From NCBI GenBank assembly GCA_964616175.1, contig CAZTUH010000007.1, positions 50,858 to 114,857 on the forward strand: a stretch of DNA of 64,000 nt, written 5' to 3'. How positions within the stretch are numbered: the first letter of the stretch is position 1; each line of letters starts with the position of its first letter. Both the position numbers and the translations under genes were made by a program. This document shows positions 55,197 through 63,153 of this stretch, in pieces. The notes beneath the pieces were generated by a model. The model ran no database searches. It was given only the letters and a program-made list of their open reading frames with translations, and was not told the origin of the DNA. The stretch is from CAZTUH01 sp964616175 (GTDB taxonomy: Bacteria > Pseudomonadota > Gammaproteobacteria > Burkholderiales > Burkholderiaceae_B).

Positions 55197-55529
55197 ATGT
55201 ATTCACTAAGGATTATAATAGCCCAAATTTACCTTATGCTAGTTGCTAGCATAAGTGGATGTTGCTTTGTTAAGAAATTTTCATATACACCAGATGTTTA
55301 TCAAGGCAATTGGATTACAGAATCCATGATATCTCACCTAAGGCCAGGAATGACACCTAATGAAGTTCAATCTATATTAGGAACTCCTGTTTTTATCAAA
55401 AATTCATCTGATTATACCCAATGGATTTATCTGCATTTTATATATAAAAATTCTGGAATTTCAGAAAAACTGGAACTAACTATCTGTTTTAAAGAAAAAC
55501 ATTTAGTCCGATGGTACACTACTAATTGA
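55197..55529 (+). CDS. bamE: Outer-membrane assembly lipoprotein BamE
   Basis: Lipoprotein of the BAM complex that inserts beta-barrel proteins. With the start at 55197 a signal peptide ends in the lipobox ISGC, the Cys to be lipidated; WITESMISHLRPGMTPNEVQSILGTPVF is the SmpA/OmlA core, followed by WIYLHFIYK. An upstream ATG at 55149 would give a 16-residue extension that disrupts the signal. 110 residues, shorter than the 170 or so of Bordetella because the C-terminal tail is missing. A 10-bp-arm inverted repeat lies in the signal peptide codons. Confidence 0.88.
   Translation: MYSLRIIIAQIYLMLVASISGCCFVKKFSYTPDVYQGNWITESMISHLRPGMTPNEVQSILGTPVFIKNSSDYTQWIYLHFIYKNSGISEKLELTICFKEKHLVRWYTTN
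55233..55255. repeat. 10-bp perfect inverted repeat inside bamE
   Basis: Arms 55233-55242 and 55246-55255 with a 3-base loop, in the signal-peptide codons (LMLVASI), a region with little sequence constraint. Confidence 0.85.
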
Positions 55530-55589
55530 ACTTAATAATTAAATTCAAAGAAGAAAAGTTCGATTTTTTTTAATAAGGAGTTTATTTTT

Positions 55590-56387
55590 ATGACTCGCAT
55601 TGCTGTTTCTGGAACTTGCGGAAGAATGGGAAGATCAATTATTGAATCAATTATAAATGATTCTTCTATGGATTTAGTAGCAGCTCTTGAAAGAACAGGA
55701 AATCCTAACATTGGAAAAGATGCTGGGTATGCATTGGGTAAAAATCTTGGAATTAAAATTACTGATGACCTTAATTCTCTTGCCAAAGCAGATTGCCTCA
55801 TTGACTTTACAAAACCAGATGCTTCTCTGAAACATTTAGATGCTTGCAAAAAATTTGGAACAAAAGTTGTCATTGGAACTACTGGTTTTGATGAAATGGG
55901 TATAGAACTCATAAAAAGAGCGGCTCAAGATATAGCAATAGTTTTCTCTTCAAACATGAGTATAGGGATAAATTTAATTTTTAAGTTAATCAAAATAGCA
56001 TCAGAGATTCTCAATTCCAATTTTGATGTCGAAATTTTGGAACTACATCATAAAAAAAAATCAGATGCTCCATCTGGTACAGCTCTGAAAATGGGAGAAA
56101 TCATTTCTTCATCTCGATCTGTCAAATTATCTGATATTGCTGTGTGGTCAAGGTATGGAAATTCATGCGAAAGACAACCTGGACAAATAGGATTCTCAAC
56201 TATGCGAGGGGGTAACACCCCTGGGGAACATTCTGTCTACTTTTTTGGAGATGGAGAACAAATTCAAATCAAACATCAATCAAATGATAGATCTATCTAT
56301 TCAAAAGGAGCTATTTATGCTGTTCGTTTTTTGATTGACAAAAAATCTGGCATTTATGATATGCAAACTGTTCTTGGCTTATCGTGA
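55590..56387 (+). CDS. dapB: 4-hydroxy-tetrahydrodipicolinate reductase
   Basis: Reduces the dihydrodipicolinate precursor in lysine and meso-diaminopimelate synthesis. AVSGTCGRMGRSIIES binds NAD(P)H, VIGTTGF is the next strand, and EILELHHKKKSDAPSGTALKMGE holds the catalytic His-His and Lys. Length 265 is normal. AAGGAG lies 9 bases before the ATG. It follows bamE, in the conserved bamE-dapB order, and supplies peptidoglycan for which murB is also present. Confidence 0.96.
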   Translation: MTRIAVSGTCGRMGRSIIESIINDSSMDLVAALERTGNPNIGKDAGYALGKNLGIKITDDLNSLAKADCLIDFTKPDASLKHLDACKKFGTKVVIGTTGFDEMGIELIKRAAQDIAIVFSSNMSIGINLIFKLIKIASEILNSNFDVEILELHHKKKSDAPSGTALKMGEIISSSRSVKLSDIAVWSRYGNSCERQPGQIGFSTMRGGNTPGEHSVYFFGDGEQIQIKHQSNDRSIYSKGAIYAVRFLIDKKSGIYDMQTVLGLS

Positions 56388-56400
56388 ATCACGATTTGTT
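56381..56400 (+). terminator. Short hairpin overlapping the dapB stop codon
   Basis: ATCGTG-AAT-CACGAT (56381-56395) includes the TGA stop at 56385-56387 and is followed by TTGTT. The stem is only 6 bp and lies between convergent dapB and murB. Confidence 0.4.
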
Positions 56401-56415
56401 ACTAAGCAAATAGTT

Positions 56416-57459
56416 CTACGATAATATCGTTGGTTCAATCTCCAATATTATGCCAAATTTATTTTTGATATCGATTCTAATGGCATTGGATAACTTTATC
56501 ACTTCATCAGCTGTAGCATTTCCTAGATTTATTAAAACTAACGGATTTTTTTTGGATACTGCAACACCTCCCTGTTTTTTTCCTTTCCAACCGGATTTTT
56601 CAATCAAGTATCCAGCAGAAATCTTATAGTAACCATCATTTTGTTCATTAAAAGGAAGATCTTTAAATCTTTCAGAAAGGCTTTTTTTCTTTCTTATAGA
56701 GACAATGGGGTTTTTAAAAAAACTGCCTACATTTCCAAAAATAGCTGGATCAGGAAGTTTTGCACGACGTATCCTGCATATGGCATCAAACACATCTTTC
56801 AACCGAGGAACAATTGAAGTTGATTTGAAAAAATTCTTCAAATCAGGATGTTTTAATTCTGGTTTCCAGAATTTAGAAAGGATTAGACAAATAGATACAA
56901 TTAGCCATTTCTGATCATGATCATTCATCTTTTGTTTAAAAATGCTATTACGATACGAAAAATTACAATCCTTAGCATTCATATGGACCATATATCCTGT
57001 CCTTATGTTCCAAGCATTTAAACTATAAAGACAATCGGATAACTCCATTCCATATGCGCCAATATTCTGCACTGGGGCTGCACCAACAGTTCCAGGAATT
57101 AAAGCTAGATTTTCCAGTCCGGACCAACCGTTAGTAATACATCTTGCTACTACACTGTGCCATGATTCTCCAGCAGCAACTTCAATGATTAGATTTTCTC
57201 TATTTTCCTTAAGAATATTGATTCCAAATAACTCTACTTTGACTATTAAACTTTTTACAATTTTTGGAAAAACAATATTGCTACCTCCACCTAAAATTGA
57301 TATGCAAGAATATAGCTTTGCTATGTTAGATAATTTTTGCAGTTGAGAAATATCGGATATTCTTAAGAAAGATAAAGCGATAGAATTAAGTCCAAATGTG
57401 TTCAGAATTTGAAGATCTTTTGGATGTGGTTTGAAATATAACTGATTGGTCAAGTACAT
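56416..57459 (-). CDS. murB: UDP-N-acetylenolpyruvoylglucosamine reductase
   Basis: FAD enzyme that makes UDP-MurNAc for peptidoglycan. ILGGGSNIVFP and AGESWHSVVARCITNGWSGLENLALIPG bind FAD; APVQNIGAYGMELSDCL, YRNSIFKQ and GNVGSFFKNPIV with the catalytic Ser follow; AGYLIEKSGWKGKKQGGVAVS is near the C-terminus. It is the E. coli-type I enzyme (347 residues). It is convergent with dapB. A 9-bp-arm inverted repeat lies at 56821-56845. Confidence 0.95.
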   Translation of the reverse strand: MYLTNQLYFKPHPKDLQILNTFGLNSIALSFLRISDISQLQKLSNIAKLYSCISILGGGSNIVFPKIVKSLIVKVELFGINILKENRENLIIEVAAGESWHSVVARCITNGWSGLENLALIPGTVGAAPVQNIGAYGMELSDCLYSLNAWNIRTGYMVHMNAKDCNFSYRNSIFKQKMNDHDQKWLIVSICLILSKFWKPELKHPDLKNFFKSTSIVPRLKDVFDAICRIRRAKLPDPAIFGNVGSFFKNPIVSIRKKKSLSERFKDLPFNEQNDGYYKISAGYLIEKSGWKGKKQGGVAVSKKNPLVLINLGNATADEVIKLSNAIRIDIKNKFGIILEIEPTILS

Positions 57460-57719
57460 AAAATTTTCTAATCTTACCTAAATGAAGAACATAAAACTAA
57501 GAAAATAATCAACGATCTTTAACCACTAATTAAATTTAAAATGCAGATCTAATCACAATTTTATATTCCTATTTTTTCAATAGATTTATTGAGCAGTGAC
57601 TTATAGACAATCTTGTTGAATTCTCATCTAGGAATGTACATAATTAAAGATATAATTATCTGCTTGCCTAAAGTAGCTTTGTTATATAGAATTCTAGTCC
57701 CTATCATTAGAATTTTTGG

Positions 57720-57795
57720 GCGGGAATAGCTTAGTTGGTAGAGCGCAACCTTGCCAAGGTTGAGGTCGCGAGTTCGAGCCTCGTTTCCCGCTCCA
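57720..57795 (+). tRNA. tRNA-Gly, anticodon GCC
   Basis: Acceptor GCGGGAA/TTCCCGC, discriminator T and encoded CCA. The anticodon stem CAACC/GGTTG encloses TTGCCAA, giving GCC. The D-arm AGCTTAGTTGGTAGAGC and the T-arm GCGAG-TTCGAGC-CTCGT are normal. Confidence 0.96.
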
Positions 57796-58000
57796 ATTCT
57801 AACCTTTTTTCTTGAAAATTGGAGATTTTTTTCAAGATTTTCTGTATAAAGCAGAACTTTTTGAAGGTCAATTGAATTCTTTCAAGTAGTTCTCTATTCC
57901 AGAATGTTTTAGAAATCTTTCATCAGTCTAAAAAATGGAGAATTTAGAGGGGGGGTGAAATTTTTTCTTGCTTGAAAGAGAAAATGCATTTCAATTAGTT

Positions 58001-58074
58001 GGCGCAATGGCAGAGCGGTTATGCAGCGGACTGCAAATCCGTGAAGGTCGGTTCGATTCCGGCTTGCGCCTCCA
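58001..58074 (+). tRNA. tRNA-Cys, anticodon GCA
   Basis: Acceptor GGCGCAA pairs with TTGCGCC; discriminator T and CCA are encoded. The anticodon loop CTGCAAA gives GCA. It is 205 bases after tRNA-Gly on the same strand, a pairing seen in many proteobacteria. Confidence 0.96.
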
Positions 58075-58287
58075 TATGACCGGCTTTTCAATACTTTTTA
58101 TCTAAAGAAATCAAAAGAATTAATTTTTTGAGAAAAATTTCTCGAAAAAAATACTTAAATCTAGAGAAAATATTTATTTGACCATTTTTAAGATTTAAAT
58201 TCTTTCAGAATTCAATGTTTATGTTTCTTTAGTAAATTTTTCTGTGCTTTGTTTTTTCCTAAAAAGTTGAGATTCATCTTTGATTTT

Positions 58288-58872
58288 ATGAGAAGTTTTC
58301 CACTTCCAAATTATTTTCCATCCCCTGCAAAATCTCGTTTTTGCAGCCAATGTGGTTCTTCAATTCATCGGAGAATTCCAGAAGGAGATAATAGAAAGCG
58401 TGATATTTGTGACTTTTGTGGTGCAATTCATTATCAAAATCCTCGAATAGTAGTTGGAACTATTCCAATTTTGGAAGATAAAATTCTTCTGTGTAGACGA
58501 GCAATATCACCCAGATACAATACTTGGACATTACCTGCTGGATTTATGGAATTAGGAGAAAGTAGTATAGAAGGAGCAATTCGGGAAACTTTTGAAGAAG
58601 CAGGAATTATAGTAAATATTGGAGAATTATTTACTATAATTGATGTACCAGAGGTAGCACAATTGCATTTGTTTTATTTAGCTCATCCCTTGAGCACAGT
58701 TCTAAATCTTGGACCAGAAAGTTTAGAGGCTCGTTATCACAAAGAATCTGAAATACCATGGGATGAATTATCCTTTGATACAGTTATAACCACAATTACT
58801 CAATTTTTTAAGGATCGAAAGGTTGGAATTTTTGACATACATCATTATTCGTTCAATTCTCAAAAAAACTAA
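58288..58872 (+). CDS. NUDIX hydrolase with N-terminal zinc ribbon
   Basis: Pyrophosphohydrolase of the NUDIX superfamily; substrate unknown. With the start at ATG 58288, Cys19, Cys22, Cys41 and Cys44 form a zinc ribbon (FCSQCGSS, ICDFCG) and the NUDIX box covers residues 85-107 (GFMELGESSIEG...RETFEEAGI). The whole matches NudC-like proteins found beside aat in Burkholderiales. A longer TTG-start frame from 58249 is possible but unlikely. The neighbours aat and ate expected before pyrD are absent. Confidence 0.88.
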   Translation: MRSFPLPNYFPSPAKSRFCSQCGSSIHRRIPEGDNRKRDICDFCGAIHYQNPRIVVGTIPILEDKILLCRRAISPRYNTWTLPAGFMELGESSIEGAIRETFEEAGIIVNIGELFTIIDVPEVAQLHLFYLAHPLSTVLNLGPESLEARYHKESEIPWDELSFDTVITTITQFFKDRKVGIFDIHHYSFNSQKN

Positions 58873-59014
58873 TTTTCAAAAAATTTTGACTACTTTCTTT
58901 ACTGTTTTCTCAGAACATAACTAACTGTTTTTCAAAATCTGATGATTAATTAATTTCAATTAATGATTGCTTTACTCATTTTCGAGAAATTTATTCTTCT
59001 ATTTATATGAAAAT

Positions 59015-60103
59015 ATGTCAATTATCTTTCGTGCGTATCCTATAATCCGAAAAGCTTTGTTTTCTATGAATCCTGAAGCTGCACATGAATTCTCACTATC
59101 AGCCTTAAACTGTTTACAAAGTTACTCAATTTTCCAAAAATTATTTCCAATAAAAGAAAATATTGAACCTTGCTTTTTAATGGGTCTTAATTTGAAAAAT
59201 CCTGTAGGATTAGCTGCAGGTTTTGATAAAAATGCATTGCATATAGATGCATTGGGAAACCTTGGGTTTGGATTTATAGAAGTTGGAACTGTAACACCTC
59301 AACCACAACCTGGAAACACAAAAAGGCCAAGAATCTTTCGTCTTGAAAAAGACGAAGCTATTATTAACCAATTAGGTTTTAATAACAATGGGTTAAAAGC
59401 ACTTATCTCAAATATTTTGCAAAGCAAATGGCGATCTTCTGGCGGAATTTTAGGAATAAACATTGGAAAGAATTCCAGTACAAGTATAGAGGATTCTGTA
59501 TATGACTATTTAGAATGCTTGACTCAGGTTTATCCTTATGGCGACTATGTGACTGTGAATATTTCATCCCCGAATACTTCTGGACTTAGGGATTTACAAG
59601 TAGGGAATCAGTTAATAACTCTACTAAAATCGCTGCAGGAAAGAAGAGAACAATTAGTAAACATTTATGAAAAAGAAGTGCCTTTAGCAATTAAGATTTC
59701 TCCAAATTTAACGGTTGAACAAATAGATTTTCTAGTAGATGTATTGCTAACCTATAGAATAAATGGTGTGGTTGCAACAAATACTTCCTTACTATCTAGA
59801 GACCTACAGGAAAAATTTGGACCGACTGGAGGACTGTCAGGAGCACCTATACATGAATTATCTCTTTCCGTGATTAATCGCATTAAGGAAAAATCTGGTA
59901 ACAATATAGACATCATAGGATCAGGAGGTATTCTTTCTGGAAAGCAAGCATCTGAAAAAATGAGATCAGGAAGCACTGCAGTACAAATATATACTGGATT
60001 AATATATCGTGGTCCTATATTAATAGATGAATGTATAAAAGCTATTAAAGAACTTAAATTGCCAATAAGAAGAATTCATGAGATAGGAAGCCCTAGCGTA
60101 TGA
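59015..60103 (+). CDS. pyrD: Dihydroorotate dehydrogenase (quinone), class 2
   Basis: Membrane-associated FMN enzyme that oxidises dihydroorotate to orotate with quinone. The N-terminal helix pair MSIIFRAYPIIRKALFSMNPEAAHEF is that of class 2; GLAAGFDKNA, GFGFIEVGTVTPQPQPGN, VNISSPNTSGLRDLQ with the catalytic Ser, and IIGSGGILSG follow. I chose ATG 59015 over a TTG at 58967 because it gives the family start. Length 362. Its stop overlaps the next gene (ATGA). Quinone dependence fits with ubiG. Confidence 0.95.
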   Translation: MSIIFRAYPIIRKALFSMNPEAAHEFSLSALNCLQSYSIFQKLFPIKENIEPCFLMGLNLKNPVGLAAGFDKNALHIDALGNLGFGFIEVGTVTPQPQPGNTKRPRIFRLEKDEAIINQLGFNNNGLKALISNILQSKWRSSGGILGINIGKNSSTSIEDSVYDYLECLTQVYPYGDYVTVNISSPNTSGLRDLQVGNQLITLLKSLQERREQLVNIYEKEVPLAIKISPNLTVEQIDFLVDVLLTYRINGVVATNTSLLSRDLQEKFGPTGGLSGAPIHELSLSVINRIKEKSGNNIDIIGSGGILSGKQASEKMRSGSTAVQIYTGLIYRGPILIDECIKAIKELKLPIRRIHEIGSPSV

Positions 60104-60501
60104 ATTCAAAAAAGAAAACGTTTCAAGATTATAACTCTACTAAACTGAATTATTTAATTATCTGTTTTTGTGCAGATTGGTGTCTCACTTGTAAAGATTA
60201 TAAGCAAGAGTATCTGAATCTATCAAAGAGGTTTTGTGAACATATTTTCTATTGGATAGATATCGAAGATTACCCTGAAATTTTAGAATATGAAGATATT
60301 GAGAATTTCCCAACTCTTCTGATTCAAGTTGCGGAAAAGATAGTATTTTTTGGAAGTGTATTTCCATACATTAAGCATCTGGAACGATTAATTCGGAGTA
60401 TTGATAGAAACAGTCCAATTGTATCAACCAAATTTCCGGATAATCTAGTTTCTAGGATTGGACATCCTACAATTATTTCTCTGAACAAACCAATTATGTG
60501 A
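60100..60501 (+). CDS. Thioredoxin-fold protein
   Basis: Soluble 133-residue protein with a thioredoxin active site CADWCLTC (Cys28-Leu-Thr-Cys31) and the cis-proline motif ENFPTLLI near residue 69; no signal peptide is visible, so it acts in the cytosol. The CxxC dipeptide is Leu-Thr rather than the Gly-Pro of thioredoxin. The last 30 residues are divergent. Its ATG overlaps the pyrD stop (ATGA), so the two are translationally coupled. The partner protein is unknown. Confidence 0.85.
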   Translation: MNSKKKTFQDYNSTKLNYLIICFCADWCLTCKDYKQEYLNLSKRFCEHIFYWIDIEDYPEILEYEDIENFPTLLIQVAEKIVFFGSVFPYIKHLERLIRSIDRNSPIVSTKFPDNLVSRIGHPTIISLNKPIM

Positions 60502-60593
60502 ATTGGTTTCAATATGCAAATTTTCGATAAAATTTTCTCATTCTCTAAGCTAAAAGTACGATAAAATGAAAAAACTATATTTTCAGTTTTTTT
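60487..60593 (+). terminator. Hairpins after the thioredoxin-like gene
   Basis: A 9-bp-arm hairpin (60487-60495 / 60501-60509) spans the stop codon, and a second one (AAAAAACT / AGTTTTTT, 60569-60576 and 60585-60592) is followed by a T-run. The second looks like a weak intrinsic terminator before the zinc-finger gene. Confidence 0.45.
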
Positions 60594-60632
60594 ATTTCTT
60601 AACTTCTAATCATAAGCTATAGTTTTCCAAGA

Positions 60633-60803
60633 ATGAATACAAAGACTCAAAAAGTTTCTTGCCCGAACTCAACTACTGAGATTTGGAATATGCATCCTCG
60701 AATTTTTCTGGATATTGATGATGAAGGAGTTGCTAAATGTTCCTATTGTGGAACCGAATATCATATAACCAAAGAAAAAATACGATCAAATTTTCAAAAA
60801 TAG
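60633..60803 (+). CDS. CHCC-type zinc-finger protein
   Basis: A 56-residue protein with Cys10, His21, Cys36 and Cys39 (VSCPNSTTEIWNMHPRIF, then CSYCGTEYHI), the zf-CHCC fold shared with the NDUFS6 accessory subunit of complex I. In Burkholderiales such genes often follow ilvE; ilvE is not here. The frame is too short for most ORF finders. Possible role in respiratory complex assembly; that is inference from the family. Confidence 0.82.
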   Translation: MNTKTQKVSCPNSTTEIWNMHPRIFLDIDDEGVAKCSYCGTEYHITKEKIRSNFQK

Positions 60804-60854
60804 TTGTTAAACAACTCTAACTCTATTCCAGGAAATACAATTTATGGGAATTGT

Positions 60855-61691
60855 ATGTTTAAAAGAATTTGTAAAGCAATATTACCTGTTGCAGGTATGG
60901 GAACCAGGCTTTTACCAGCAACCAAAGCTATACCTAAAGAAATATTGCCAATCATGGGAAAACCGCTGATCCAATATGCAGTTGAAGAAGCAGTTTCTTC
61001 AGGAATTACACAAATTATTTTTGTAACAAATCATCATGAAGATATCGTGAGAAATCATTTTAGTTATTCACCTGAACTAGAAGAAAAACTTACAGCACTA
61101 GGAAAATACGAATTTTTAGAATTGACTAGAAAAATCGTTCCAAAACATGTTGAGTTTACATATGTTTCTCAAAAATACCCTTTGGGATTAGGAGATGCCA
61201 TATTAAGAGCAGCTGATTTGATTGAGAATGAACCATTTGCTGTATTGCTTGCTGACGATCTTATTGATTCGGATCCTTATCCTCCTGTCTTGAAGCAACT
61301 GATTGACGTTGCCGTTCAACAACAAGCTAATGTCATTGGTGTAGAAGAAATTTCACCTTTTGATTCAAACAAATATGGAGTTGTTTCAAGCAGAAAAATA
61401 AGCAAAAAAATGGAAAAAATTATTGATATTGTTGAAAAACCAAATCCTGAAGATGCTCCATCTAATCTAGCTATAGTAGGCCGTTATATATTAAGAGCAG
61501 AAACCATGCTACATTTGCGTTCTGTAAAACCTAGTTTAAACAATGAAATCCAATTAACCGATGGGTTAGTTTCTCTTGCACATGTTATGGATGTTTTTGC
61601 ATATCGCTATTTTGGTTCTAGATATGATTGTGGTAGTAAAGATGGAATATTGAAAGCTACATTATCTTTCGGCGAAAAGTATAAGGGCTAG
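60855..61691 (+). CDS. galU: UTP--glucose-1-phosphate uridylyltransferase
   Basis: Makes UDP-glucose for LPS and glycan synthesis. The N-terminal CKAILPVAGMGTRLLPATKAIPKEILPI is the nucleotidyl-transfer motif with the catalytic Arg/Lys; LLADDLIDSDPYPP, GVVSSRK, IVEKPNPEDAPSNLAIVGRYIL and YDCGSKDGILKA complete it. I chose ATG 60855 (MFKRICKAIL), with GGGAA upstream, over a TTG frame from 60804. Length 278. Confidence 0.95.
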   Translation: MFKRICKAILPVAGMGTRLLPATKAIPKEILPIMGKPLIQYAVEEAVSSGITQIIFVTNHHEDIVRNHFSYSPELEEKLTALGKYEFLELTRKIVPKHVEFTYVSQKYPLGLGDAILRAADLIENEPFAVLLADDLIDSDPYPPVLKQLIDVAVQQQANVIGVEEISPFDSNKYGVVSSRKISKKMEKIIDIVEKPNPEDAPSNLAIVGRYILRAETMLHLRSVKPSLNNEIQLTDGLVSLAHVMDVFAYRYFGSRYDCGSKDGILKATLSFGEKYKG

Positions 61692-61723
61692 GTTGGAAAA
61701 TTGAATTCATGAAGCGAATATTT

Positions 61724-62533
61724 TTAATCAAACTTTCCAAGGATAGATAATCGAATAAATGATTTCAGTGCTAGAATGACTGATATGAATTCAAAAAGAG
61801 AAGATATAATCCAGATTATAAGACCACCTATAATCTGATCGGTTTCCGGTTCAATTGGAATAGCTCGACCACATAACTCAAATAATGGGTATAAATCATA
61901 TTCTGAAAAAACTATAACAGCGCCAACTATCATTTGCGGTAACATAGTTAAAATGGGAGAAATGATTCTGACTCCTGGTTTCATTCTTGCAGGAGGACTG
62001 GTGCGACGATCCAGTATTATATTCCAATATGCAATTCCACTTAATAGCACAGACCAATTCATAAGTTTATACAAGCGTAAATCTATCATAGAGTAGAACT
62101 GGATAGACGGTACTAACCATATCAACACCAAAGATACAAACAATATTGGAATTATTATCCTATGAGTTAGGAGTTTGGAAAAAACTGATCCAATACTTGA
62201 ACCTAATAGATTTCGGATCTTATATCTTATATTTGGCGATATTCCAGCTCGGATTATGGAATTCGGAAATGAAGCTATCAAGAAAAACGGACCTATATGA
62301 TGTATGATTAGATGTTGAATTCGATGAATAAAAAAAACACGTTCAGCATAATAGTCTAGTTTGCTGTGCATAGATAGGTAAATTAAAACGATGGAAAACC
62401 AAAATAAAATATGACGGATCATAGAAACAGGACGGTTTAATGATCCACGAATGAATAGAATAATTAATAAACCAAAAACTAAGATTAGAGTTGGAGAAAA
62501 CTCCCAAGGAACTAACCAGTTTAATTTATCCAT
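61724..62533 (-). CDS. CtaG-like cytochrome c oxidase assembly protein (COG3336)
   Basis: Membrane protein of the caa3-type CtaG family, with about seven hydrophobic segments in 269 residues. The conserved pattern FSPTLILVFG, YYAERVFFIHRIQHLIIHHIGPFFLI (helix 3, two His), and PQMIVGAVIVFSEYDLYPLFE near the C-terminus are visible. The function is likely in copper delivery or oxidase assembly. It is convergent with galU. No oxidase subunits are in the window. Confidence 0.82.
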   Translation of the reverse strand: MDKLNWLVPWEFSPTLILVFGLLIILFIRGSLNRPVSMIRHILFWFSIVLIYLSMHSKLDYYAERVFFIHRIQHLIIHHIGPFFLIASFPNSIIRAGISPNIRYKIRNLLGSSIGSVFSKLLTHRIIIPILFVSLVLIWLVPSIQFYSMIDLRLYKLMNWSVLLSGIAYWNIILDRRTSPPARMKPGVRIISPILTMLPQMIVGAVIVFSEYDLYPLFELCGRAIPIEPETDQIIGGLIIWIISSLFEFISVILALKSFIRLSILGKFD

Positions 62534-62552
62534 TGAGTTTTGCTACCCAATA

Positions 62553-62885
62553 TCAGCATTCTAAATTTTTTCCAAACTTTAATTGATTTACAGCTGGATT
62601 CTCGTTAAGAATCCTAGCTTGTAGGTACAATTCTGAACGTAATTTGCGAGGACAATTTACTGTAATACCAGCAGAAACTAAACCATTTTTTCGAAGATGG
62701 CAAATTTTGAATTTTATAATTGGTAATCCAACAGCTGAAAAATTTAGGAAAACTTTTTTTCGGATAGTACTGATTTCTTTACTTGAACATACAATTGTAA
62801 AATGAGAAGTAGTTCTTTCTGGAATCATATCAATTCGGTTGCGAGAGATACCAGAACGACGAAGAAATAGATCGAAAAAACGCAT
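62553..62885 (-). CDS. Orphan MgtC/SapB-type C-terminal domain protein
   Basis: A 110-residue protein that resembles only the soluble, ACT-like C-terminal half of MgtC/SapB proteins: an entry LFLRRSGISRNRID like the end of the last helix (LRPLxRRINR), then FTIVCSSKEISTIRKKV, LPIIKFKICHLRKNGLVSAGITVNCPRK and ILNENPAVNQLKFG. The usual four membrane segments are missing and an in-frame stop lies a few codons upstream. A good ribosome site (AAGGA, 6 bases before ATG) suggests it is translated. Assignment is from memory; an HMM search would decide. Confidence 0.6.
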   Translation of the reverse strand: MRFFDLFLRRSGISRNRIDMIPERTTSHFTIVCSSKEISTIRKKVFLNFSAVGLPIIKFKICHLRKNGLVSAGITVNCPRKLRSELYLQARILNENPAVNQLKFGKNLEC

Positions 62886-63153
62886 ATAGAATCCTTCTTA
62901 TCTTGAGAGATAAAAGATGGATTGATTAACAAATTTATGTTTGGAATTATCTTTTTTCAGAGCTTAGAAAAACTCTTTGTGAAAAATGAGAGCTATGTTT
63001 TTCTTTTAAGATAGAAATACTTGGCTAGAAATAACAGTAATTGAATTTGAAAATAAAATAGCCAAAAACTCCGTTGGAAACTATCATATATTTTTAAACT
63101 AATCAACAAAATATTCTTAGAAAGAATCAGATTTAATTCTGGAAATATAAAAA

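Noticed and set aside
57909..58091. 60-codon minus-strand frame ending near tRNA-Cys
   Set aside because: Its GGASRNRTDLHGF stretch is the antisense of tRNA-Cys; such frames are a well-known annotation artefact.
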